Below are positions 34,734 to 45,342 of a stretch of 64,000 nucleotides of DNA, piece after piece. Source of the stretch: Nemania diffusa (Eukaryota > Ascomycota > Sordariomycetes > Xylariales > Xylariaceae). Position 1 is the first letter of the stretch. Each line of letters opens with the position of its first letter. The position numbers and the translations under genes were made by a program. The notes below the pieces were generated by a model. That model had not been told where the DNA came from, searched no databases, and saw only the letters and a program-made list of their open reading frames with translations. The stretch lies in NCBI GenBank assembly GCA_038501195.1, contig JBBPUQ010000006.1, positions 4,092,001 to 4,156,000 of the forward strand, given 5' to 3'.

Positions 34734-36277
34734 CTACAACTTGGCGAGAACACCGTTGGGCTGCAATAGAGACACATACTCTTTGCTTATTTCCGCAACG
34801 GATCGGCATCTGCGCGAATTATTAGTGAAAAGCCAGCATGATCGGAGTATTTCCGTCGCCGAAAGATAGTGACTTACCCTGCTAATCCCATCGCAGTCTT
34901 GAACTCGTCATAAAGCAGGTTAATAGCAAGTTCCACGCCTTTTTCGCCCCCGTACTTACCATCGGTATTCCAATTAGCTGCTTGTAATTATCTTAGGCTT
35001 CCGGAATCGGGGTAAAACACCTACCGCTAACCCCCAAATCGCCGGACGCCCGGCGAAGCAAAAGTCGGCGCCGAGAGCCAGCGCTTTAAATATGTCTGTT
35101 CCGCGTCTTATACCTCCGTCGATGGCGATGGGAACACGGCCCTTCACGATTGGCGCGATTTCTCGCAGCGTGTCCAGGGTGGCAGGGACTGAATCTAGCT
35201 GACGCCCGCCGTGGTTCGAAATGATGATGCCGTCCATACCGTGCTTGATCGCGAGCTCGGCGTCTTCGACGGTATATACTAGTGGCACGTTATGAGGATA
35301 AAGAGCTAACTACAGAGGGACAGCGAAACGTACTTCCTTTACCCCATAGCTCAAGTTTGGTGTGTTTGCGGAAAAAGCTCATCAAGTCCGGCCACTCTAG
35401 GGAGTCGTCTTATATCGCGTCAGCAAGGCAGGACGAGCCAAAATAATGACGGGAGATGGTTCATACCGTATCCCATCAAATCGCCGCCGCCCTCGAGGTT
35501 TGAAACATCTACCCCGGGGAAGAAATTCGGATATTGCATTCCTTTCGGCATACTAAAGTCGTTACGAAACTCGTTTAGTCTCCTTCCCAGATAAGGCGCG
35601 TCAAGCGTAAGTATCAGAGCCTTGAAACCAGCATCTATACGTGTTGTGTTAGTGGGTTTGTCAAACACTCCCCTCCAAGATGTTAGATTGCAACTACCTT
35701 CAGCTCTTCTTGCCAGCTGCATCATCGCATCCTTGTTCTTTAACAAGCTAATCTGCATTGCGTATGGATTCCCTTTGCTCTCCGCAATCACGTCCTCGAG
35801 GTTGATAGTAGAGTAGCTTGACAAGCCCATTGGAATATTAGCACTTGCTACAGCCCTAGATGTAGCGATCTCCCCGTCAGGGTGAGCCAAGCTCTGCATC
35901 GCAGTCGGAGAAAAGCCAAATGGGAACTTGACTTTCGTGCCAAATATGGTGGTGCTAGTATCAAGCTCAGAGATGTTGCGGAGAACTCTGGGCCGGATCT
36001 TGTAACGGTCGTACGAAGTCTCGTTCTCCCGTAATCTGGGCTGGATTTCAGTCATTGGCCAACCCGCAGTGAGTCAAGGGCACGGACGTGATGAGATCCA
36101 TAGCGCCTTCGTTGTAGTATTCTAAATCATGTTAGGTGGTCTCAGCCCAAGAGAGCTACGAGTAATATGAGGATATCTCACACCTCTATACGACTTGGGT
36201 ATATTTGCCGATCCCAACCTTTCGAGATCCTTGATGCAGTAGACATGTTGGTCATACTTTGGTTGTCTGTTTGCCAT
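34734..36277 (-). CDS. FMN-dependent 2-hydroxyacid dehydrogenase/oxidase
   Basis: Member of the glycolate oxidase / lactate dehydrogenase (cytochrome) family, which oxidises L-2-hydroxy acids to 2-oxo acids through FMN. Eight small exons (36277-36184, 36121-36088, 36035-35698, 35634-35467, 35408-35334, 35278-35025, 34954-34878, 34809-34734) fit in phase to 371 residues. Key motifs are [35 protein letters not shown] (with the FMN-binding Lys), [10 protein letters not shown] (catalytic His) and [18 protein letters not shown] (substrate Arg). No N-terminal cytochrome b5 domain or targeting peptide is seen, so a soluble enzyme is likely. It is tail to tail with the PanE-like gene. All catalytic residues appear intact. 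Confidence 0.9.
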
Positions 36278-37711
36278 AGCTGTTTATAGTAACTACACTG
36301 TCTCGATGGGGGATTTGATTGTTCAGACCTAGGGACAAAATCTAAGAAGAGGCTATTTTGGAAAAAAAAAATACAATATGAACTAAAACGCGGGCCGGAC
36401 TGTCGCTAAGATGACTAAACTAGTGCTCAAGATGTTCAGCGACTCTGCGCATCTATGGCTATCTATCTCATGTAGTAGCAGCAAGGTAGGGGTGCAATGC
36501 ATCGAGATAAGCTATAACTCCTATCCCTGCCCTGTGATCACGAGCCCCGTGGGGAATAGCCCTCTATGCGACCGTCAGCTATCCGTCGCTGTGAGTTACT
36601 TGTTTTGTACAGAGAGCTTCAATGAGCGTGTTCCACCCTCGATACTACTTATGGTAATCCGGAATTGATCTAGCTCAGATGGGTGGGTACGCTTGAGATA
36701 AAATCGTGGGTTAGATAGCCAGTAGCTGTTAGTAACAGCTTCAAGTGATAAGACAAGTAGTCAGACTCTATTATTACCTAGGTACATATGTATGCTATCA
36801 ACAAGTGAAAATGGCAAAGTTTACTTCCTTTACACGAAGGTCACTACCATGTGTTACTACCGTTATTGTACTAGGTCGAGTTCGGCTTGTTTTTCAAATT
36901 TAGTTAAATATTTGCAATTGTTTTCGCCTTTTTTAAGGAAAAGACACGTTAAAGACTTTCTAGGGAGTTCTTGATATAACTATAACTATGGATTAATAAG
37001 CTAATTTCAACTCCAATATCGCCGGTCACCTTTTTAGTGCGCGCCAAGATATTCGTGGTCGAATTTATAAGATGTTCTGGCAGGTTCAGAGGTTCGTAAG
37101 GAGTTTGACTAGGTGATTGCTATTAAGGTCGAGAAGCTTCTTCAGAAGGTCGACAGAACCATTATTAGAAGAGGGCGGTGTATGACATGTAACTATCTAA
37201 TAAAAGCGGCCTTAAGATAAACTCTAATAATATTATAGGAAGGTGATGTGTCCCTAAATCAGAATTACCATTATAAAGTGCTGTATATACATTACAAGCA
37301 TATAGAGAGATCGTTATCAAGTTTTTTTTCTTTTTTCTTTAATACTCCTCCCACCGGCTACAACGAAACTCGGCACTCGTGATGAAAGTGCCTAGCTAAA
37401 CCCCTAATTTCCTGAATTTATACGATGCTAATACTCTGTAACCCGACAGTGTGGGAGCAGTCCACAAGTGAGCTTTTTTTGTATTACCCGTAATTGAACT
37501 CGGATATAAGCTAAGCACATGTAGCACATGATGAAGGTTTCGAAGGTATGCTTAAAAGGAACACCGAATTCAAAGAAAGTTGATAAATTTCTCATTGAAG
37601 GCAACTCAATGGTCTGACATATGTATTTGTGTCTAGGAAAGCTAATTCATTTAATTAACCCTTTTTGTCATTTGGAAGTCATTTCTCCTTTTACACCAGA
37701 AAGGGGTAAAG
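36278..37711. other. AT-rich intergenic region
   Basis: About 1.4 kb with no supported gene. An 85-codon ORF at 36411-36668 (+) has no recognisable motif. The promoter of the dehydrogenase is expected just above 36277. Confidence 0.45.
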
Positions 37712-38704
37712 TTACTCCCCCTTCGATAGCTCGCCATTTGACTTCCAGATCTCGTACTCGAAATCTGGCTGAAATTCCGTATACATTGTTTCCTTATAAA
37801 ATTAGTATGCATTTTAGAGGATTAAAGGGGAGTCTTGAGCCCACCGGGTCGGCATTTACATTTGAAGTAAATGCCGCTTCCTTGTCGCCAATGAGCTTCT
37901 TGGGTAGTCCCGCACCCTCGACCTTGAGCTGTACCTCACAAGTCCGCTCCATACATGTGAACAGATACGCAGCTTCGTCAACGGTGCTCCCGGCCGTTAG
38001 GAGGCCGTGATTCTGCAAAATGATCGCTCGGCACTTAGGACCTAGGGCTTCCGCTATTCTGACGCCTTCTTCGGCGCCCAGAACGACGCCTCCGAATGCC
38101 TCGTACACGGCCTGGATGCCGTAGAAATTGCATGCGTCCTGGTTTATCATGTCTAAGGGCCGCCCGAAAGCAGACCACGCCTTGCCTGCTGGAGAATGTG
38201 TGTGACAGGCAGCATGGATATCTGGGCGCGCCTTGTGGATGGCGCTATGGATCATGAAGCCTGCTGCATTCACAGCCGTCTTGTTGCCACCAATTACCTG
38301 GCCGTCTTCGTCAATCTGGACCATGTCACTGGCCTTGAGCATGCCAAAGTGTTTACCAAGCCTATTTCAAATTAGAGGGCCGACGAACATAGCTGCAGGC
38401 AAGCGTTTACTTACGGGTTTATCCAAAAGGTAGTGGGATCTAGAGGGTCGCGAACGCTAATGTGTCCACTCGTCCCCTCGGTGAATCCTTTGCGCGCAAA
38501 CACTCGGAATGCGCCTGCCATGTGCTCAAGTTGCCATCTTCTCTTCTTGTAAGGGTCATCGATCGTAGGGATTCCAGGAAATCTGTAGCCCCCGGTTGAC
38601 AGAGCTGCGATTTTCGGGGTCGCATCTGTCTGCACCACCTTGGCAGGGAGAGGTGCTGTAACAGGTGCTGTGGTCACAGCGGTAGTGGTGACAGTAGTTG
38701 ACAT
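37712..38704 (-). CDS. Class II aldolase/adducin-domain protein
   Basis: Zinc-dependent aldolase-type enzyme. The family splits or epimerises sugar phosphates and related hydroxy-carbonyl compounds; fungal members of this subgroup have no settled substrate. Three exons (38704-38415, 38361-37845, 37792-37712) give 295 residues. After a Thr/Val/Pro-rich start come RKGFTEGTSGHISVRDP, ACHTHSPAGKAWSAF (two zinc His) and LQNHGLLTAGSTVDEA (third zinc His). The last exon is easily missed: the frame reads into an intron at 37844, but splicing gives DP-ETMYTEFQPDFEYEIW, the expected family C-terminus. The start at 38704 is preferred over an in-frame one at 38767. It lies on the same strand as the 2-hydroxyacid dehydrogenase and the P450. 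Confidence 0.88.
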
Positions 38705-39870
38705 TCTGATAGGGCGCTGTTGATTCAATAAAGTGAGTTTAACTATACGGAAATCAGGGCTTTGCACATAGAGACTGCATCTTATTGCAGCTGAGGTGGA
38801 GGTAACTGGTATGTGATAAGAGTTCTGTTATATCGTGCTCGTATTGTATAAAATGGGTAAACGACGTTGCTACTTGCCGCCGAATAGTGTCGAAGCACGC
38901 CTATTGACGCAATCTTGTATATAAGACTACCGATTGTAACCAAACCTACATGTTCATCGGCGTGACCATACTTTCGCTGTCAACTTCCTATCCGAGATGC
39001 CTGCGTCGGACCACTGTAGACCCACAGGGGAGTGTTTTTTTTCGTCACTCTACGTAGGTAGCTATGACTCAAAGCTAAGCCGGCTTATACCACCCTGGGA
39101 GGTCTAAGCCTAATTCCTACATGTCTAGGTAGAGATGCTATACGAAATGATGTATGTGACGAGAAAGGGAAGCTTTACTGATAAATAATTTATTTTAGGG
39201 AAGTAAATGTGCTTTGGCTGGAGTTACATAAGGGTCTATATTCGGTTACATTGTGCACCAAAAATAGCAACTTCCATCTTTGTCGTTTGAACGACTGGAC
39301 TTCTGGACAAATTAACAGGGATAATTTAATTCAGCAATGACGTGAATCTAAGATAAAAGAAGTCGATCAGAATTTATATTCCTCGTATTGTTCTGCGCAT
39401 AGGAAGTTTAGTGATAATTGTTTGTTGAAACTTGCCGACAGTCTTGTCTTTTATCAAGCTATTTACGTAGTCTAGGACGATGACTAGGGAACAGCCTGGC
39501 TTTATACAAAGCTAGAATGAAACTTCTAGAGAATTAATAGAAACCGTGTAAAATAGAAAGCCTTATATTCTGTCGGGAGTACACTTGGATTTATTGAGTG
39601 CTGAAATTAGCTGAATAGGGCCTGCGGAGTTCCTGCAATGTTGGTTCGTAACACCCATTACCAGTTTAAAGTAGGCATGAAGAGCTGCCCTCAACAGCAC
39701 AGATGTAGTCACTCAGTATCACAACTTTCAAGTCAATATAAGTTTCTGTACGATTGAGACTCCCTTAGTATCGTTTTCGTTACCTGCAACTGTGCAAGTC
39801 AATGATCTAAAGTTGCCAATTCTTTGCTGAGTGATTAATACGTTAGCCATTGAAACCCGGTTGCACTTCC
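38705..39870. other. Intergenic, no gene seen
   Basis: About 1.2 kb, AT-rich and stop-dense. It contains the promoter side of the aldolase gene and the 3' flank of the P450. Confidence 0.45.
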
Positions 39871-41573
39871 TCACAGGGCAGTTATCGTAGCCTCCAACCC
39901 CTTGAACTTAATGCTTGGCATTGAAACATGATAATCATGAACAAATGTCACATCGCTCGCCTCAGTCTTCCACAGTTTCATATCAAAGCCCTGAACCAGC
40001 GCTACAGTCACCAGATACATCTCGGCACGTGCCAGCTCGATGCCAAGGCACTTCCTACTGCCTTTACCAAATGACATCTGGTATTTCTGGAGCTTGCGGC
40101 CCTCGTCACCGAGCCAGCGTTCCGGATCGAAGACGAATGGGTCGGGGAAAACACTCGGTGCGGTATGGGCGCTCAAGGTAGTTGTGCTCATGGGAGTACC
40201 TGCGGGAATCTTGAAGGACTTTCCGATGTTCGAAGAGTAAGCTGCATGAGATGTAGGGGTGTATATAAGTGTTTCCCGAGCGATACGTGCTGTTCTGGCC
40301 GTGACACCAAAGGAGAGACGGTGAGCTTCCTCGATGACTGCGGTGAGATATGGCAGTCGCTCAAGTTGGGTCCACGACGCTGGTTGTGCGACGGTGCTGA
40401 GTTCTTCCCGTAGCTTGCTCATGATCTGTGGATTGGCTAGTAGGTGGTAGAATATCATGTTTAGGGACTTGGCTGGTGATTCAGTTCCTGCGAGAACCAG
40501 AAGTGCACCTTCTTGCTCAAGCCGCAGCAAATCCTTCTCTGGTGCGGGCAAAATAGGATTGTCGAGCACAGTATAATATACAGATTTTGCACTCGACGAA
40601 TCGCTACCGGCCCCAGAAGCTTTGGCTTTGATGATGCCTACTAGTTCGGCTCGGACTCGCTGCGTCTTTAGTATTAGAACACCATGCCAATAATTTTCAG
40701 GGCAACGCATACATCAAATAGGTCTAGCATATCAAGCAATCCAGGTGGCATGATAGGCCTGCTGATGGATTTCGGGAGAGATTCTAGGAAGTCGGGAATG
40801 AACGGGAAGTGCTTGTTGAGATTAATTCCCACCAAGAGCTCGTAGCTGTTATGGCGTAATGTGGCGGCTTTCTGTTCATCCGAAAGGATGTCTGTCCTCT
40901 GAGAGAACAGGAAGTTATTGACAACACTAGCTTCTGTTAGGATCATTCTTCGCCCGAATTTGAAGGGATCTTACTCATTGGAGAAGGCGAAGAAAACATC
41001 CGAAAGATTGACTGGCGTCTGTTCGGAGGCATGTTTCGAAAGCAATTGACAAAGCTGTTGAACTTTGTCGGTAATCGTCGGCTCAAGGAAGACCACATTG
41101 CGTTTGCTGAAGAATGGAGACAGAGCTTCACGTCGTTTGCGATGGACTTCAAGACTGGGACTAGTGCCAACTCCACCGGGAACCCGCAAAGATCTCAGTT
41201 GGTACTCATACTTGTCTCTCGGGGACGAAGAAGGAGCATAAATGGTGTCGAGGAATCCAACATCAGAGATGTGAATCTCGTCCGGGGTGACCCGGATGAT
41301 TGGTCCTGCGAGGTAGATCAGAGATGCTGCGCTGTGAACTACACGTGCGCACGTATTGGGCTTACCGTATCGTTTGTGCAACTCCTGGATTTTGAAGACA
41401 TATTGTCCGGGTTGAATGGCGTCGAAATAGAATTCATACCACCAGGTGAGAGCCGCAAGTCTTGGGCCAGGAATATGAGCCAAGGGGTGAAAGAACAAAC
41501 GGCGTATGGCACCTCCGATCGTCAGCAGGGCGGCTAAAAGCACTGTCGTTAGAAAGATTTGAAGGATAGCCAT
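39871..41573 (-). CDS. Cytochrome P450 monooxygenase
   Basis: Microsomal P450. Four exons (41573-41366, 41305-40975, 40926-40713, 40659-39871) join in phase to 513 residues. An N-terminal membrane anchor (LQIFLTTVLLAALLTIGGAI) is followed by FFHPLAHIPGPRLAALT, which is characteristic of the trichodiene-oxygenase-like fungal P450s. The I-helix motif is VLAGTESPAKS, the K-helix ExxR is EEAHR, the PERF region is FDPERWL, and the haem loop is FGKGSRKCLG, with the Cys ligand. The enzyme looks complete. No synthase gene lies beside it, so its substrate cannot be inferred. It is the same P450 type as the gene at 58.1 kb. The third exon was placed using the acceptor CTAG at 40927, which restores SNDVVNNFLF. 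Confidence 0.92.
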
Positions 41574-42099
41574 GGTAAGTTCTACGCCACGTGGATGGGA
41601 CGGGAGAGAAGACGTGAGGGTAAGATGCGGAGTGGATGTTGACGATGAAAGTCGAAGTTGGGAGGCGCGGGCGGGGCGGCGAAGCCATAGCTTATGATAC
41701 ATAAATAATAAAAAGTGTAATATTAAATATAAAATTAACTAGTTAATGTTGTTAAGCAATATAAGCAAGTTAATTTTATATAGCATATATAGCAATATTA
41801 ACAATTTATCAGGATCCAAGAGCTAGGATTTAAGAGAGTACTGGTATACTTGTACATACCACTTCCGCATATGTCTCAAAGAAGATTCTTCTCTCTTTCA
41901 AGCTTTAGGTTTATATAATACACACCACCAGCCATATACTACTTCTTATATTGTACCTGACCTATAGTTCCTCTTACTCCGTGACAAATCTTTTAAAAAA
42001 AGTTAGCAATAATAAATGTCACATCTAGGGTCTAAGCCTCCAAACCACTAAGACATGGTCCTTTGTCAAAAGGGTACAAGATACCAAAATGTCAGAACT

Positions 42100-42660
42100 T
42101 AGTACTCAGCAGGCTTATATTAGTAGGTCTTGTGACGTAGCGTCACATTAAAAACAATAATATTAAATTTAATAATAATATTTTAAATGTTTTAAATTTT
42201 TGAAATTTTTTAAATTTGTTAAAACTAGTTAAAAAAATTGTTAATTATTAATAAAAAAAACTAAAAATTAAAAAAAAGTTATAAATTTTATTTATAAAAT
42301 TATTTTTATATATTTAAAATATTAATAAAAGTTTTAAATTTTTTAAATAATAAAACTAGCTTTATAATAAAAATTATTAATTTAATATTTATTATTATAT
42401 ATATTAATAAATGTAAAAAAATAAAGTTAATTTAACTTAATAATTAAAAATAAATAATAATTATTAAATATATTAATTTAAAAAATAAATATAAATTTTT
42501 TTTTTTAATTATTTTAAGCTAATATCACTTTATAAACTAATTATATAAAAACAGTTTATTATTTAATTAAATAATTAAACCCACTTTTAATTATTAATTT
42601 AATAATAAAATAAACTTAAATTAAGTTAAATATTTTAATAAAGTGTGTTAAATTTAAGCC
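42100..42660. repeat. Extremely AT-rich tract
   Basis: Roughly 560 bases made almost only of A and T, with TTAAA, AATAA and TATTAA runs. No ORF is present. Such tracts in ascomycetes are often repeats decayed by RIP, but no parent sequence can be recognised here. Confidence 0.6.
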
Positions 42661-42980
42661 CGTGTTTTAAAACTACTATATAATGAGACGGTGTGGGTAA
42701 CCTGACCACATGGGGGTTAGGTTGATTAGGTCATCAAGACTTAGTTTTTCTTTTCTTTTATTTAAGATAGTTAGCCCATGCCAGTTAGAGATAGTTGGCA
42801 CGCCTCTCACGCGGCCCCCCTTCGGGGGTCCGCTACACCCGAATATACATTTGCGTCACTTATTTACTATTCTTCTAAGCCTCAAATCTCTAGAAGTGAT
42901 CTACATGACCGTGGTCAGTCCTCTAGAGTGCGTAGTGTGTGTTACATACTTCGTTTCAATAAGCTTAAAAATTCCTTATA

Positions 42981-43075
42981 AAGTGCTTGCTTATACAATC
43001 ACTGGTTTATATAAATAGTGGCTTATAGTAGCTAGTGTAGTGGCTAAAATTGGCTATATAGGAGGAATCTGTTAA
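42981..43075 (+). repeat. Dispersed repeat, copy A
   Basis: About 95 bases that match, in reverse complement, 49278-49371. The shared core includes AGTGCTTGCTTA, AAATAGTGGCTTATAGT and AATCTGTTA. Most mismatches seen by eye are transitions. It may be an end of a longer decayed transposon. Confidence 0.7.
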
Positions 43076-43469
43076 CTAAATGCCTCACATATACACTTAA
43101 CCAATACAACAACAATATTGAAGCTCTACACCAACTATTGAAGAGATCACTTGCAAATGCACCAAATCTGACATGTCTGCCTATCATATTTGCCTACCCA
43201 GGTACTTACCTACTACCTACGGTACCCCGCCCTCGCTACTGGGTACGAGGGAAAGAGGTACAGTGTAATGGCAACGTGGAGAGACGGGGATGGAATGGAT
43301 GGTCCTCGAACGAGCAAACATTCAAATGTCGAGGTGGAAGCTCTATCGCAGAGCCCTAGGCTTTTCTTCACCCTCGGCTCATTTCCCCGTCTTCTCCAGG
43401 AGACACGCAATCACCAACACCACCCTGCGCCTGCGCCTGCGCCTGCACCTGTCCCAGACATCTCACACC

Positions 43470-44780
43470 ATGGCATCCTCAAACCCGGCCAGCTCCCCCA
43501 TCAAAGTCATCGGCAATAAGTCGCATTTTTGGCTCTGGTCAGAGTCGGACGGCTTCGACCTGACCCGCCCTGCCGAGCCGGACTCGCCTCAGGTGCACCC
43601 CCGAATCACTCTGCAGACCACAAACAGTCCCGTCACCATTGCGCCTCACAAAACCGCCCTCGTCATAATCGACATGCAGAACTTCTTCCTCTCGCGCTCC
43701 CTTGGCCGCAAGGGCGAAGGCCACGAGGCCGAGGCCGCCCTATTGAAGCACGCTCTCCCCGCGGCGCGTGAGGCCGGGATCCAGGTCATCTGGCTGAGCT
43801 GGGGGCTGACCGACGCCGAGCTCGAGGCCATGTCGCCTACGATGCTACGAGTCTTCAAGTTCAGCGACAATGGATCCAGCCGCCAAGTGCCCGTCCCGGG
43901 GGAGACGTCCCAGGAGCCAGAGAGCTACACGGACGGCGGGATGGGAGCCGAGCTGGGGGAGGTGACCCTTGGCGACGGGACCAAGGTTGACATGGGCCGG
44001 ATGATGATGCGCGATCAGTGGAACACCGATCTCCACAAGCCGCTCCGTACCGTCTACGAGGCCTCTCTTGACAGCGACCTTCCGCACGTACGGCTGCACA
44101 AGAATCGGATTTCGGGTGTCTCGGACACGTCGTCGGCCTTAGTCGACTATCTGGAGGGCGCGGGGGCCCACATCAAGACGCTCCTCTTCACGGGCGTTAA
44201 TACGGACCAATGTGTGTACGGCACAATGCAGGATGCCAACCTGAAGGGCTGGGACACGGTCCTCTTGAAGGATGGCTGTGGGACCATTAGTCCCGGCTTT
44301 GCCACGCAAATGAGCGTCCACAACGCCAGCAAGTCTTGGGGGTTCTGCTCTACCTGCGAGCAATTGGCGTATGCAGTCAAGCAGTTGCGTCATCAAGGAC
44401 AGGGAGCCAAGTAGGTATTTTGGCCTTTTTGTGCTGTATTAGCGTACCTAGCTGTCATTTATGATGATGTACAATCTACGATCTGCACTTTCGCATCTAC
44501 TGATAGGAAACCTCAGATCATAGAGACGCCGTCTATTTCATCTATCAACGAGCACCGTGATACGCTTTTGCGCGACATGGCGCAAGTTAGCATGTCGTCA
44601 GATGAGAAGGGCAATTCTTTGGAACAGCCATGGAAGACCTGGTGGTATGATGTCGTCAGTTCTCATGCTGAATCGGTTATTTGGCCAGTCATGTTGGCTG
44701 GTAACCAGGGGAGACACCACTCAGCCAAGGACACGGGCATCGATCTCGGAGCGCCAAAGGCGAAACCTGAAGCCTCCTAG
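43470..44780 (+). CDS. Isochorismatase-like hydrolase, probably with a C-terminal extension
   Basis: Cysteine hydrolase of the isochorismatase superfamily. The start is the ATG at 43470, since the open frame upstream lies in a repetitive leader. The first 313 residues hold the fold. Catalytic Asp lies in LVIIDMQNFF, Lys in RLHKNRISG and Cys in GVNTDQCVYGTM, so the triad is complete. The frame can stop at 44414, but a good donor (GTAGGT at 44411) and acceptor (TGATAG ending 44506) would splice in phase to a second exon, 44507-44780. That exon is open to its stop and encodes PWKTWWYDVVSSHAES..., for 404 residues in total. I favour the spliced form. Some fungal plant pathogens secrete such enzymes against salicylate synthesis, but there is no signal peptide here and other members have different substrates. 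It lies between two repeat copies. Confidence 0.8.
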
Positions 44781-45342
44781 AGTGACAAATGAGTCAGTCA
44801 TCTTTTGACGAAACACAACGTCAGAGTACCGCTCAGTCTGGTGAAGACGTGAGACCCTTCTTTTGGCGCTTTCGTGGCTCACTGTTTGGCCACTCTTTTA
44901 TTGCACGTGTGTTGGATATGTACAGCGCTCTTTGATCCACATACATGGCTGGTTTGGCTCTTCTAATTAGGAGTCCAATCTATCACTGCCTAATTCATTG
45001 CGTGCAATCAGCTCTATGATAATTCTGTCTCGCCTCGCTTGACACGTCGTGCTAAATGTCAGTATTAGTAACATCCCTCTGGATATGTTTTGAATGAGTA
45101 GACGGGACCTCGTCAACCATGTAGAAGGTTAGAGATGAAACAGCTTAGATCATGTATACTAGGTCACATCTCCGTTACAAGGCTAGGAAATTGCATACCA
45201 CAAACTCGCAACCCCGCACTCACTGTTTTCTTTCTTTTTCTTTTCTCTCCCCCCCATCATTCGCCCTCATCTGGCTATTCCATCTCTCCCCTCGGTGCGA
45301 TTGTGTAATGCGATCGATATTATCAGGTAGTATCTGTGCAAC
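44781..45342. other. Intergenic, promoter side of the NLR gene
   Basis: About 560 bases. A pyrimidine-rich run (TTTCTTTTTCTTTTCTCTCCCCCC) near 45226-45255 is typical of fungal promoters or leaders. I see no gene. Confidence 0.45.

Larger units (their letters stand above)
41574..43469. other. Spacer with AT-rich tract and dispersed repeat
   Basis: About 1.9 kb without a supported gene. It contains the extreme AT tract at 42100-42660, one copy of the dispersed repeat at 42981-43075, and the leader of the isochorismatase-like gene with a CTGCGC hexamer repeat near 43427-43449. Confidence 0.5.

Noticed and set aside
43290..43469. 60-codon N-terminal extension of the isochorismatase-like protein
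   Set aside because: It would encode a hexamer repeat and lacks family similarity; the ATG at 43470 is preferred.
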